A stretch of 64,000 nt of DNA from the NCBI GenBank assembly GCA_010909725.1, contig JAACMV010000006.1, forward strand, positions 248,001 through 312,000, written 5' to 3'. The translations under genes and the position numbers were made by a program. Positions 8,409 through 19,500 of this stretch are shown in pieces. The notes beneath the pieces were generated by a model, which ran no database searches, was not told the origin of the DNA, and worked only from the letters and a program-made list of their open reading frames with translations. This DNA comes from Picochlorum sp. 'celeri'. Lineage: Eukaryota > Chlorophyta > Trebouxiophyceae. Numbering within the stretch: the first letter of the stretch is position 1; each line of letters opens with the position of its first letter.

Positions 8409-10949
8409 TTACAGGGTCTTCATTTCATTCTTCTGTAAGTAACATCCTGCACTCCAAGACTGCACACAGTTGATTTGGCTCAACCTCTCCAGCAGAATGG
8501 GAAGGAGATGTACTGGCCCTTCCAACTCATAGTTCATTGAAAAAATATTTGTCGTCTTCTCCTTGGATCCGCTATAGGATAGAATATTATGATTATATCG
8601 TGAGATGACATTTGAAATATCTGCTAGCAAGCCGGACCTATCAACGCATTGGATGCTCAGCCAATACGACTGTGAATTCGTCAGATCTCCGAGATTGTTG
8701 CCATTGAGCAGACTATCAACTGTCACATCATCTGATGGCCCCATCAAGCCGGAGTTATCCTTCAAAAATTTTAAAATTTTATGCCGAGCACTTTTTGTCT
8801 GTGCAGCATCCAACCACTGCCGATGCCTTCTCACGATATTTGCATTTGCTGGACCCTTATAAGTGATCACCTCCACAACTTCTGCATTGGCGAGCCTATG
8901 TTCTGCTGGTACAATTTTACCATTTACCCTTGCTGCGACCATTGTGTTTCCTATATCCGTGTGGATATGATATGCAAAGTCTACAACAGATGCTCCTTTG
9001 GGTAAGCGCATCACTTGACCTGATGGGGTGAATACAAATACACCCTGCCCAAGCAAATCATCAGTAACACAGGCCACAAATTCTTTTGCCGATAAAGTTC
9101 CCAGAAATTCTTCTTGCCACTGCCTGATCGAATTCAGCCAGTTGATCCTGCGGGTCATTGAGTACGAGTCTAATTTTTGAGGAGACATGCTCAATCTTCC
9201 ATTGAACACTATTTGATCCTCCTTTTCCCTGGTAAGCAATCTGCCCCCATTATTATTGGTACTAATTGCTTCAGAGTTGTTCAATTTTTCTTCGACACTG
9301 TCATTTTTTGACCTGGAAATTTCATCTGCACACTGCCATGAATCAATCGCAATCCCAAATTGTGCTAATCTCTCCATCTCCCCAGTCTTTATCTGAATTT
9401 CGATTGGAAATAGAGCCTGTGAGTACTTTCCTTTTGTTGCCTTGCCAACGTTTGAGCTATCATTTGGAATGACCAGTCCTGTTGGAATCACCGTAGTATG
9501 CAGCGATTGGTAATTGTTGGGCTTTGGGGTGGCTATATAGTCCTTCATTGATCCCGGTATTGGCGCCCAAAACGAGTGGATAAGCCCCATGGCATGGTAG
9601 CACAGTTGTCGCTCTGATGCAGCTGCACCTGCAGCATCACAAGATGCCGATTTCATAGGATCCAAGATGACTCTGATCTGTGCAATTTCAGAGATCTCAC
9701 GAATGGATCTCCCATTGTCATGAAGCTTTCTCCAGATACTGTAAAGAGACTTTCTTGATATTTCAATGTCCACTTTTCGAAGCAAATCTGTCAAGTATGG
9801 ATCATCCTCTATCCTCTGCCGTAGGTCATGTGATGCAGCCTCTACTGCTATCCTTTGAGACTCCCATACACGATCCACCGCACGTCTTGTTATTGCATAC
9901 TGCTGTGGCATTGCATAATAAAAACTAAGCTCCTCTAGCTCTTCTTTGATCGTGTACAGTCCCAGAAGCCTTGCCAGTGGGGAGAAGACCTCTAAGGTTT
10001 CCTGAGCAATCCTTCGCTGCTTGCTCTGGGGCATTGATGCCATTGTTCTCATGTTATGCAAACGATCCGCTAGTTTAACTACTATAATGCGCACCTCTTC
10101 TGTCATGGCAAGAAACAGGAACTGCAAATCCTGTGCTTTCGTATCAGATTTTGTCAAACAGTTGGACTGCTCTCCTGCTACACCCTTGGATCTCTCAGGA
10201 TGATGGGTGGGAAGCTTACTAAACTTTGTCTCTCCTTCCACAATCCTCTGTACCGATTGGCCAAAATAAAATCCAATTTCTTCAAGCCCAACCGTCTCAC
10301 CACAGTCTTCAACAGTGTCATGAAGCAATCCAGCAATAAGGGAATCTGAATCCATGCGAAGTTCCGCAAGAATTCGTGTCACCTCTACAGGATGTGTGAT
10401 AAAAGGCTCACCACTCTTTCTTCGCTGGCCTTCATGCGCATCAAACGCAAGAGACAATGCCTCCCTCACCAAACCTCTCTCTTGAGGAGGTATGTACCCA
10501 AGCATGGGCATAAGCCTTGTATTCCATAGGTATTCCTCTGTTATATCATTGAATTTCATTCTTTGGTAGAATCCATAGTCTATCAACCCAACAGAAGGAC
10601 AGTTGTGCGAGACGCATATCCTCTCTTGCCCTCGTTCTCCGTCAGAACACCGTTGGATCAAATAAAACCGTCTCTTGTCCCTTGTGTGCAAAATCAAGGA
10701 TGTCTTCCTCCTCTCAACGCGCGCCAATGGTGACAACCGAGTATTATATCCTGCGAAGAAGACTCGTAGTTCACAGACCCAACATCGATATTTCAGGTGG
10801 GAACAATAACAGCCGTGAGCAGGGACTGTGAGTGTCACAAATGACACAAATGAAATCATTATGAACATACCTGAAGTTGCTGATGGCGTATTCTGCCCCA
10901 ACGGACCTCGCGCAGGCCCACCTCGGTTCATCTTCTCTGTCGAGGTCAC
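8409..10949 (-). CDS. RSH1: RSH1-like RelA/SpoT homolog, probable ppGpp hydrolase
   Basis: RSH proteins make or break the alarmone ppGpp, in the plastid in plants. The 846-residue ORF has the RSH1 order: HD hydrolase domain (HD at 210-211 in HDTVEDC, then LADRLHNMRT), synthetase-like domain, TGS domain (VFTPSGQVMRLPKGASVVDFAY, about 630-690) and C-terminal ACT domain (VDRSGLLADISNVI). In the synthetase domain the essential glycine of NGYQSLHT is asparagine (NNYQSLHT, near 478), and the metal-binding Asp of the D-L-x-A-x-R-V block is Glu (EIAQIRVI). The EIQIKT glutamate remains. This predicts hydrolase only, as reported for plant RSH1. A possible in-frame 45-base intron (GTATGT to CACAG) lies near residue 27, so the N-terminus is uncertain; no clear transit peptide is seen. 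Confidence 0.92.
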   Translation of the reverse strand: MTSTEKMNRGGPARGPLGQNTPSATSGMFIMISFVSFVTLTVPAHGCYCSHLKYRCWVCELRVFFAGYNTRLSPLARVERRKTSLILHTRDKRRFYLIQRCSDGERGQERICVSHNCPSVGLIDYGFYQRMKFNDITEEYLWNTRLMPMLGYIPPQERGLVREALSLAFDAHEGQRRKSGEPFITHPVEVTRILAELRMDSDSLIAGLLHDTVEDCGETVGLEEIGFYFGQSVQRIVEGETKFSKLPTHHPERSKGVAGEQSNCLTKSDTKAQDLQFLFLAMTEEVRIIVVKLADRLHNMRTMASMPQSKQRRIAQETLEVFSPLARLLGLYTIKEELEELSFYYAMPQQYAITRRAVDRVWESQRIAVEAASHDLRQRIEDDPYLTDLLRKVDIEISRKSLYSIWRKLHDNGRSIREISEIAQIRVILDPMKSASCDAAGAAASERQLCYHAMGLIHSFWAPIPGSMKDYIATPKPNNYQSLHTTVIPTGLVIPNDSSNVGKATKGKYSQALFPIEIQIKTGEMERLAQFGIAIDSWQCADEISRSKNDSVEEKLNNSEAISTNNNGGRLLTREKEDQIVFNGRLSMSPQKLDSYSMTRRINWLNSIRQWQEEFLGTLSAKEFVACVTDDLLGQGVFVFTPSGQVMRLPKGASVVDFAYHIHTDIGNTMVAARVNGKIVPAEHRLANAEVVEVITYKGPANANIVRRHRQWLDAAQTKSARHKILKFLKDNSGLMGPSDDVTVDSLLNGNNLGDLTNSQSYWLSIQCVDRSGLLADISNVISRYNHNILSYSGSKEKTTNIFSMNYELEGPVHLLPILLERLSQINCVQSWSAGCYLQKNEMKTL

Positions 10950-11329
10950 CTTTGCAACTGTTGGAGAACTAGAATCATTTTATCTCCATGACTATTCTGA
11001 CAAAGTATTTAATACTTTTTATAATCAACCGCTCACTGCCTCGTCTATCCTGGCATTAGTCGGGGGTACGAAGTCCATTTTGGCATCAGTAACTACTACT
11101 CAGTGATCACTGCTACTCATGAGTAGAGAGACTGGGAACTGGTCTGCCAGTAATTCGTCGTTGTGGTGACAGTACTTGTAGCCCGGATTCAACCATTCTA
11201 TGGCTTTTCACGCTATGAACACCCTGATGTTGGTGTGAGCAGTTTCATCTGTTATAGCACAATTACAGTTTGATTTGGTGATCCATGGACTACTAGCCAC
11301 AAATCTTACAATAGATTGCATTCGTGAGA
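10950..11329. other. Intergenic region between the two RSH genes
   Basis: This 380-bp stretch lies between the two same-strand RSH genes. It should hold the RSH1-like promoter and the end of the RSH2/3-like transcript. No specific element was recognised. Confidence 0.5.
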
Positions 11330-13897
11330 TCAAATGCTGACTGGATCATTTGTAAGGACAACAAAATCGCCATCTTTCAAAAGAGTATTCTTCGTGACCT
11401 GTTTATTGTTCACGTTGATGAAATTTTGATGTTCACCATCTGACGGCACAGCTAGAATTGTATCCCATAACCCACCTGCTGTAGTTCCTTTCGGAACCCT
11501 GATGATGTTACCACTGGGCCAAAGCAACACCATGATGTCTCTTTTAAAGGTTGCACCAAGTTCCACCTCGTTCACATTCGGATTTCTTGTTACCTCGTCC
11601 TCCACATCGATGCCCCATTCAATCATGGATCGAAGGAGTTTTATTCTATTATTCATGTAAGCATTATCTTCGTCGCCTTTAGAAATATTTGGTGGGGGGA
11701 CGGAGCGAGATTCTGGCGTGCTATGATTGTCTTTTTCTGGAAGTTGCAGCAGAACACAGGTTGTCGCAAATTTGTGTCCAAATCTGTCCATCTGGTGGTA
11801 CTTTCCATCAGAACACAAGGTGAAAAGCTCTAGCGTGACATTCATATCCCCTTGCGAAGGCGAGAAGTATCCTTTCTCTGTCACATATGAGTACAGATGC
11901 TCATATAGCTCAGAATCTGCTGTAAGTGGAGAACCATTGCCCACAGACTTGTCAGCATAGGATGATGCCACAAGCAATCTACTACCATTCGACTCGGTTT
12001 TGATAACTACTCCATCTCTGAGATTTCCACCCTCAGATATCCTGAGTACAGGATGGCCTGGAACGAAAGATGAGAGGCCACTTGCACCCTCCTGCCTATT
12101 TTCAGACTTCTCTTTGTAAGCCCAGTGAGCTGCTTTGCCGTACTCTGCTTCTTCATGCATTGTGGATGTCCTTATCTGGACTTCCATAGGTATTCCTCCG
12201 GGGCCCAAGACTGCGGTGTGCAGAGACTGATACCCAGAAGGTTTGGGGACAGCAATGTAATCATCATCTTCACCTGGTACTTTCCTCCAAAGCCTATGAA
12301 CTGCAGGAAGCACTTTATAACAAATTTCAATCGCTTCTTTTTCACATAATCCACATTTATCATCGACGACCACCCGGAGAGCTCTCAGGTCGTACACTTC
12401 AGTGAGTGGAACGCCTTTTCTGGCCATCTTCTTGAATGAAGAATACATGCTTTTTATCCTACCCTGCACACTGATTTCCAAATTCGTTGCAATACCCTCG
12501 ATTATGAGTTCTTGTAGAAGAGCTTTGGCACATCTTTTCAGTACTTCTAAACCTCGCCTGGCACTGGGGGCAAGTCTAATTCGCTCCATATTGAATGTTG
12601 ACACATCAAATGGCAAAACTGTGGCAATCAAATCCCTGACCTCTATTTGGTCATCTGTCAGAAACGATGCAGAATCATTATATGTCAAAAGAAATGAAGC
12701 ATCCCACTCTCCTTCATCTTGTAGGCTAGCAGTTGACCCCATCAGCTCTGGGATTCCATTGGTGCAGCTTTCAACGTTGCTGGATCTCTCACTGGCAAGG
12801 TCAATATTCATCATAGATATATCTGCGATTGTTTCTATTCCCCACATCTGTTCTAAGTCTCCACGTAAAGCAACATAAGCTGATGGTTCCAGAACTGCAA
12901 AGCACAAATCTTCCAATTCACTCTTCAATGCAAACATCCCTAATCTCTCTGCGAGCGAGCACCAAATCTTCTGGGTTTCCTCTGCCACTGCCCTTTGTTT
13001 GTCTGGTTCCAAAGCATACACTGTTCTCATATTATGCAGTCTATCAGCTAACTTGATTACAATGACCAGAGGCTCGGACACCATTGTGACAATCATTGTT
13101 CTTAGCTTATCAATCTGTTTTGCAGTTTGCTTCTCCTGTTTCAATCTCAACTTCCGCCTTACCAACTGGTTTGTTGCACTTAGCTGACTCACTTTGGTTA
13201 CCATTGACATGACATGTTCCCCAAACACCTGTTTAATGTATTCAGGCTGAATTTCACCATCATCAATGACGTCATGGAGAATTGCCGTGATGACAGCTTC
13301 TTCTGCCCTAGCATCTTCTTCGTGTGGTGACAATAAAGCCTCAACAATCAAAGCCGTTTCGATGCAATGGGTGATGTAAGGCTGACCAGTTTTTCGAAAC
13401 TGCCCTGCATGTGCCTTGGTAGCCATGGCTACAGCCTTTTTGACCCTCTCTCGCCGAAAGAATTTTGACTGAGACACTTCGATTCCAAATATCTCATCTA
13501 CATCAGTAGATCCAGCATCTTCCGATACATATCCGCTCTCCAAGGCTGTAGATAACATCAAGGGCTCCATTTGAGCCCAGAGGGAACGAGCACCAGCAAT
13601 GAACACGCTCCCCATCGCCACCGAAACAACCAGAGCGCTTAGCAAAACAGTTGATTCATCCGTACTTTGATTCGCAGTCCATGCGAGAAGAGCATCATGG
13701 AACCCGTGAAAAGAACCAGGGGACCCTCCCCGAATCTCCCCTGCACTTTTGAACCATCTTTGATACACATGTATTACCCCCCTCTGACTCTGAAGGTATC
13801 CCGGAGATATTTGTCCGAAATACTTCCGTCGTGAGGGATGGTATTGTATCCTGGTCCGGCACAGACTTGCCATCCAAACTCGAAGACCAAAAACCAT
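11330..13897 (-). CDS. RSH2: RSH2/3-like bifunctional RelA/SpoT homolog
   Basis: An 855-residue intronless ORF directly upstream of the RSH1-like gene on the same strand. The HD domain has H208-D209 in ILHDVIDDG and LADRLHNMRT, both intact. The synthetase domain retains the metal-binding Asp (YDLRALRVVV), the critical glycine (KPSGYQSLHTAV, near residue 560) and the catalytic Glu (MEVQIRTSTMHEEAEYG), so it should synthesise ppGpp from GTP/GDP and ATP. The C-terminus has the RSH2/3-type TGS-like segment (IIRVPKGTTAGGLWD) and no ACT domain. The N-terminus is Arg/Ser-rich, as in plastid transit peptides. A hydrophobic stretch at about 84-104 (VLLSALVVSVAMGSVFIAGA) could anchor it to a membrane. 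No EF-hand is present, so it is not the calcium-activated CRSH type. Confidence 0.93.
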   Translation of the reverse strand: MVFGLRVWMASLCRTRIQYHPSRRKYFGQISPGYLQSQRGVIHVYQRWFKSAGEIRGGSPGSFHGFHDALLAWTANQSTDESTVLLSALVVSVAMGSVFIAGARSLWAQMEPLMLSTALESGYVSEDAGSTDVDEIFGIEVSQSKFFRRERVKKAVAMATKAHAGQFRKTGQPYITHCIETALIVEALLSPHEEDARAEEAVITAILHDVIDDGEIQPEYIKQVFGEHVMSMVTKVSQLSATNQLVRRKLRLKQEKQTAKQIDKLRTMIVTMVSEPLVIVIKLADRLHNMRTVYALEPDKQRAVAEETQKIWCSLAERLGMFALKSELEDLCFAVLEPSAYVALRGDLEQMWGIETIADISMMNIDLASERSSNVESCTNGIPELMGSTASLQDEGEWDASFLLTYNDSASFLTDDQIEVRDLIATVLPFDVSTFNMERIRLAPSARRGLEVLKRCAKALLQELIIEGIATNLEISVQGRIKSMYSSFKKMARKGVPLTEVYDLRALRVVVDDKCGLCEKEAIEICYKVLPAVHRLWRKVPGEDDDYIAVPKPSGYQSLHTAVLGPGGIPMEVQIRTSTMHEEAEYGKAAHWAYKEKSENRQEGASGLSSFVPGHPVLRISEGGNLRDGVVIKTESNGSRLLVASSYADKSVGNGSPLTADSELYEHLYSYVTEKGYFSPSQGDMNVTLELFTLCSDGKYHQMDRFGHKFATTCVLLQLPEKDNHSTPESRSVPPPNISKGDEDNAYMNNRIKLLRSMIEWGIDVEDEVTRNPNVNEVELGATFKRDIMVLLWPSGNIIRVPKGTTAGGLWDTILAVPSDGEHQNFINVNNKQVTKNTLLKDGDFVVLTNDPVSI

Positions 13898-14625
13898 CTC
13901 AGGGCAGCAAGCTGCGTATATTTACGTTGTATCATGCATTCGTAAAGGGTTACAAAACATGAAGAATTACAAAGCCTTGCAATCTGCCAAGTTATGACTG
14001 GCACGAAAAAATAAGGGCGAAAGCGCCTCGTGTTGATTTCCGACTTGCCAAGTTGCAAGACCTGCATTCTCCTTCCTTTTGCTACAGTCCAATGCCACTG
14101 CATACAATGGACTATCTGTCTGCCAGTCCTGGGCGCTTCTAGAATACACCTGGAATATGAGATCCCAGGGTATCATGATGGTTGCCGAACAATCATGATA
14201 TTATGATCATACTGAGTCATAGTACACGGTGTAGTTGGTATTGACCATGATGGCCACCTGCAGAGTGCATGGCAAGTAATAACAATGGCTTAGCCAGCAT
14301 ACTTGCACAGTCGTAAAATACGCCTTTAAAATGTTATTCATATCTCATGATTGGATCCTGGTGCGTTATACGTGAGTACAGGAGGTAAAGTGTCATTGGT
14401 TTGTTGGGACTGTGTACGTTTGGTCGGATGAATCGTTCTGACTCTCGTAGCCCTCGGGGGAGCTCGGGTAGTGAGGAAATAACATCGACGTATAGAGCCA
14501 TGTATGGAGGCCCTAGTGGATCTTCTTTCAGCAGGTACGGATGACTACTGGCTAGTGACTCAACATTCCCACCGTCGCGGGTATTTAAACGTATCTTCCT
14601 TTGTTCCTGTAGTTGGAAATCATCC
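13898..14625. other. Intergenic region
   Basis: This 728-bp gap separates divergent genes (RSH2/3-like, minus; armadillo-like, plus). Short overlapping ORFs occur on the minus strand at 13774-14176, but none resembles a known protein. No RNA gene or repeat was recognised. Confidence 0.45.
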
Positions 14626-15951
14626 ATGAGTCCTCAGCTGTCACCAAAGGCGGGGAGTGGGAATCTGAGTAAGGGGAGCGAAGCATTGGAACATGAAGTT
14701 GAAATGGAGCAGCCCAGTTTGGCTGGTCTAGTGGAAGACCTGCACATCCCAGACGTAGTCGGGGAAGAAGAGGTCCGAGAAACAGGAGATTATTATGGTG
14801 GATTTTTGACTCCAATTAGAGATGGAGCTCGTAGCAGGGAAGGGGAGGATGATCCTGATATTCGGGACAGTGTGTCTGTTGCTGTGAGAGATATTTCTGT
14901 TCTGACAACCGGCAGTGCTTCAAGCCAGAAAGATGCTCTGCTTTCGCTCGTCACTATTATTAATCAGAGTCATGCCGAAGCTCTCCAGGGGATCCACAGT
15001 GCGGGAGGAACACATATTCTTCACATGAACATTTCATCTTCAGATAAGCAAATGCGGCGATTGTGTACAGAGGGTCTTGTAGAAATGATGGAAGTACCAG
15101 GAGCTCTGGAAGAAATTTTATCATCGAGAGAAATTTTATCGAGGGTTTTTGGTGCTGCACTTCGTGATTTGCTCTTGTCAGGTGATGCCATCAGTCAAAG
15201 ATTACTGACAAAAATAGTGTCTTCCGGAGAAGGACGAGTAGAGGCCTGTTGTGCCGAGCACAAAATCATGAACAAATTATCGAAAAAAGTAGAGAAAGAC
15301 TTTGAAGCGCATCCAGATGCGGAAAGCGGCGCTTTGGAGTTGTTGCAATCAATGGTACAATCTGGACGAGAGTATTTTCTCAACTCTGCTGTCTGGAATG
15401 GGGCATTAAACACATTAATACCGTTACTATGCTCAGAGAGAATCAGGAGAAAGGATCATATATTGAAAACTATATGGACTCTTTGTGCAGGCCAAAGAGA
15501 TGTGGCTAGGATGTTATGTACACCCAATACAATCAAGGGCCTTTCATCCATATTGGCTGATCCATCATATTCAATGAACACTCAACTGGAGGTTTGCCGT
15601 GTACTTTTCAAAATTTGCGCGATATCGAGAAAGGGGAAGGATGTCAAAATTGCTCTGCAAGACTATTGCTTGCCAAGAGTGAGTGAATTGATCCATCAAT
15701 CAAAATCTGAGCATCAGAAACAAGCAACGTCACCCCAACAGCAGCCATGTGTCATGTCAATTGAACAAAATGTGTGGGCCACATGTGCAGCCATAATATC
15801 ATTATTAGCTCGAGATTCTACACTGTGCTGTCATATTATATTCCAGGCAGGTGTGCTGCTGCACTGTGTCCGGCTACTCACGGAATCTTGCGAATATAGA
15901 TTATGCAAAGAGCTTCTGAATGCCACTGCATCTTATGCAAGCTGCTCCTGA
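14626..15951 (+). CDS. Armadillo-like helical-repeat protein, function unknown
   Basis: A 441-residue intronless ORF. The first 85 residues are acidic and disordered-looking. From about residue 90 to the end it is a series of leucine-rich alpha-helical pairs typical of ARM/HEAT repeats: QKDALLSLVTIINQSHAEALQGIHSAGG, SDKQMRRLCTEGLVEMM, LRRKDHILKTIWTLCAGQRDVARMLC-like blocks, and MNTQLEVCRVLFKICAISRKGKD. Such folds bind protein partners. I cannot place it in a named family. The start is the first ATG and the ORF is closed by TGA at 15949-15951. It lies immediately upstream of the KDZ element. Confidence 0.7.
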   Translation: MSPQLSPKAGSGNLSKGSEALEHEVEMEQPSLAGLVEDLHIPDVVGEEEVRETGDYYGGFLTPIRDGARSREGEDDPDIRDSVSVAVRDISVLTTGSASSQKDALLSLVTIINQSHAEALQGIHSAGGTHILHMNISSSDKQMRRLCTEGLVEMMEVPGALEEILSSREILSRVFGAALRDLLLSGDAISQRLLTKIVSSGEGRVEACCAEHKIMNKLSKKVEKDFEAHPDAESGALELLQSMVQSGREYFLNSAVWNGALNTLIPLLCSERIRRKDHILKTIWTLCAGQRDVARMLCTPNTIKGLSSILADPSYSMNTQLEVCRVLFKICAISRKGKDVKIALQDYCLPRVSELIHQSKSEHQKQATSPQQQPCVMSIEQNVWATCAAIISLLARDSTLCCHIIFQAGVLLHCVRLLTESCEYRLCKELLNATASYASCS

Positions 15952-16518
15952 GTGACAAAGTGTAAACAATCTTTAGTTCAATGATCTACTACAACAGAAT
16001 GCTTTACAGAATTGTTTGGCTAGTTGCAGGCGCCGTTCTCTGATTTGCAACTGCAATTCGTTCCGGAATATTCTCTCACCAGATTCCCTCCACAGGCCGG
16101 ATGTCATAACTGCCGGTCGCAGTGAGCCCCTTCCCGTTGTAAATCATCCCAAGTCCCCTGAAAAAATATGCTCACCGCAACCCCACTGGGGGCATTCATA
16201 TTATTTATAATGATGTAATTGAAGGTTTTGGAGGCCATAATGGTTGTGTCCACCCGACATGGGGGTGTGCGGGGACCTTGTCAGAAAGATGCCCTGTTCA
16301 AAAGACGTCTGAGACAGTGCGAGAGGTGCGTTTCGGGGCGTTTCGCCCGTTGGTATCGAACTTAAAACTCTTATGGAGTATTTTGAGCCGCTATATGGTC
16401 GGTGAGATGGCGGCATCAGGCGGAACGAGTGCCCCAATTCTCAAACCTGGTGTTTTGAACCAGTTTTACCTAGCCTTTCTACCCATTCTGCAGTGAGGCC
16501 GAGGCCATCCATGGGTAC
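15952..16518. other. Non-coding flank between armadillo-like gene and transposase
   Basis: This 567-bp stretch probably contains the 3' UTR of the armadillo-like gene, the left end of the KDZ element, and its transposase promoter. A 72-codon ORF at 16278-16496 is in a different frame from the transposase and may be a shadow or a lost N-terminal piece. No terminal inverted repeat matching 20929-21417 was found by eye. Confidence 0.4.
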
Positions 16519-19500
16519 ATGATGAAAATATCAGACCATATGCGTGATATGGTGTGCGACTATGGGGCAACCTGCGCTTTGGTGGCGTGGTTGGGGCCTC
16601 AGAGGAGCATCTATGTCTCCAGAACAGGCAACATTGGCTACTCAGATGCCCCCGAAATCTGGGCATCTGTGCACCAAACCTTCATGAATTTGCTTCAAAA
16701 GTCCAAAGGTATTAAGGACATAGCCTTGCCCAGGATTCCTGTGGAGATATGCCTGTTTCAGGGGAGTAATCCCAACAGTCGTGTTGTCCAGCAAGGCTGG
16801 CACAACAAGACCAGATGCATTCAAAATGCATTCGAGAAGGTGCAATCCTTGACGAATCTTCCCGTGTACATTTCTATATCTGGATATAAGGGGGTGTTGC
16901 TGAAGAATGCCGCCGATCTGCGCGAATTATCAGTCCTAGATGAGGTGTTTCATTTTCACAACATGGGCAAGAGGTTTCCTCCTTTGGATATTGCACTTGC
17001 GCAGCAGCCCAAGGGCATGAAACGGCGGAAATTGTCCGAAAGTAGGATGATGACGAACTATTCCAGGAAAAGAACGAAGACCTGGGATGGAGAGCCGCTC
17101 TTAAGGCCTGGTTCTCTAGAGTGGTATGAGGACATGCTGAGACAGGTCAAATACCCACCTGTGCAGCCACTCTGCAGACAGGAGCACATGGGGCATCGAG
17201 AATCCTTATCATGGGCGTGTATAGACTCGAGGAAACACGGGCATGTGGGCGAATCTCTGAATCATATGATGTTAGTGAGGGTTGACTGCCCAGATGCCAA
17301 AGAGAGAAAATTTGAATGCAACTGTGATACTTACACTTCTGGCTACGACGAGGAGGGCGACTGTGTGCACGTTCAGTACTTGGAAAAGCACTATGATACC
17401 TTAAAGTCTGGCACATTTGGGGCGGCGCATGACGTGGTACAGGTAACTAGGAGGGATGGGACCTTTGTGGCATACTACTATGATGGGGGCTTTCTCAAAG
17501 TGGACCAGGCTGGTTGGCGGTGCTCCTTGTGTTCTCGAGACAATCGCAGCTGTCGTCATGTTCAGAAAATATGTTCTATGAATCAAGAAGGTGCCGTGGC
17601 GCAGAATGCACGAGGCAATGGCAGTCAGGAGGTGTATGTGATAGACAGCAGGCCTGGCTCAGTAGAGTGGTATGTGGAGAACCACCCAGAAGAGGCACGA
17701 ATAGATATGCCGATGCATGGCAGTGTGCTTGAAAGTATTCAGAGGATATATCACGCAGGTTTGAGCGCCTGGGAGCATCCTAGCGGCGAACGATACTTTG
17801 AAGGGCTTGCAGAACTGAAGCCTCCAAAGCCATCTAGGCAATGCTGCTGCCAGCAGGACTATGAGGACGCCAGCGGGCTCGTACTGGACTGCCAAGACGC
17901 CTTAGTATTCCTGAATCCCACGCGATATGATGCAGTGCACAAGAGATCCGTATACAAGTGGGTATGCCCCAACAGAAGGGCAGAGTGTGAAGTGCCATAC
18001 ATGGGGGTTCAGGATGGCCTGTGGAGAGCTTCGAACACGATGATTATAGAGCTTCAAATGATGCAAGATGCCTATAATGCATCTGTTCTAAAGGGTGGTC
18101 AGTCTTTGGAAAGCCAGTGCGCGGATTTATGCAGCAGATACAGTGGGAAGCAGTTGTTTGGTGAGGATGGGGTACCTGGGGCCCCACTGGAAAAGCCCTT
18201 TATGGATGCCACGCTCTTTCGTAATGCTGCAATCCAGTTCGGTAAATGCACATCGTGGGCAATGAAATACGACGATGGGGATAAACTGGTGGAGCTAGAG
18301 AACCAGATGATGTGCCCTTGCTGCAAAGACTCCCCAAAGGTGCTGATCATGGATGGGACAAGCATGAGCATCAGATCCAGAGCTTGCTTCGCCGACAGCA
18401 TCACGGCCACCGATGAGAACGGCAAGAGTGTTCCAAAGCTTCGGGGCAAAAGGGATAGGTCGTTCCTCAATGTAGACAAGGCCAGAAGAACAAGGAAAGC
18501 TAGGCTTTCCCTTGCTAGGCTGTTGCTGCAGTTCCAGAAGCGGATCAGGAAGGCTCGCGACGCTGCGGGTCTGGAGGAATTTTGGAGGGATAAAGGACGA
18601 CATTTAAGACAACTTGGAACCCTTTGGAATGTGGATTCCTTCGTGCAATGGGCGTTTGCTAAAGCCAAAGCCTGGGACTCCTCAGAGAGGCTTACCAGCC
18701 TGGCAGACTTCATCTTTTGCCTCGCCTCCGAGTCCCCCGCTGTATCCTACATCACGTTGAGATGTTGTATTCTACTCAAAGAATGTTTGGAGAGCCGCAC
18801 GGTCCCGAGTGGTGTGCTGTCGCAGCTGAGCAAGGAGGCCCCACCCCTGTTCAAACTGCTGTTGACCATCAAGCGGCCTGGGGACTCTTGCGTACACATT
18901 CCGGCGGAATGGGGCAATCTTCTGAATGAATTAGTGACCCGAATCGAGAGTACAAATGCTTTCCATGATAGATACACGCTGGAAAGCGAGCTTGGGAGTG
19001 GTGTCCCACCTCAGGGACCATCAATTCTGGATGGGTCATACCTACATTCTGGCATCCTGACGGGCCTGCAGCGCGTCCGATCCAAGCCCCAATATCAGGC
19101 AGACTCGATGAAAGAGGAAGAGAGCGTTGACGGGAGGAAAGATGCGTGTGAGCACGCGTTCTGCAAGCCTGGAGACAGGACAGGAGGGGTGTTCACCATC
19201 CTGTGTGAGCATGGTTTTGTGTATGCATCCTTCATCATCAAAGAAGCAGAAGGGAGGAAAGAACCATTTGCATTCATGACACAGTATCTCAGAAAAGCCC
19301 CGGAATACGTCATTTACGACAATGCATGCAACTTGCAGGACTATTGCTTGAGCAGGGCACCATTGTTCTTCATGCACACCAAATTCTTCGTGGATGGCTT
19401 CCATTGGAGGAACCACAAAGCATGCAGTCTTGGATATATGATTAAAGGGTACGAAGACAAGTGGTTACAGGCGTTAAACACGCAAGTTGCAGAGCAGAAC

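Noticed and set aside
16278..16496. 72-codon ORF just upstream of the transposase as an N-terminal exon
   Set aside because: It is in another frame, and no GT-AG pair in suitable phase was found to join it to 16519.
18099..18713. 204-codon minus-strand ORF inside the transposase
   Set aside because: It is a shadow of the transposase reading frame, with no features of its own.
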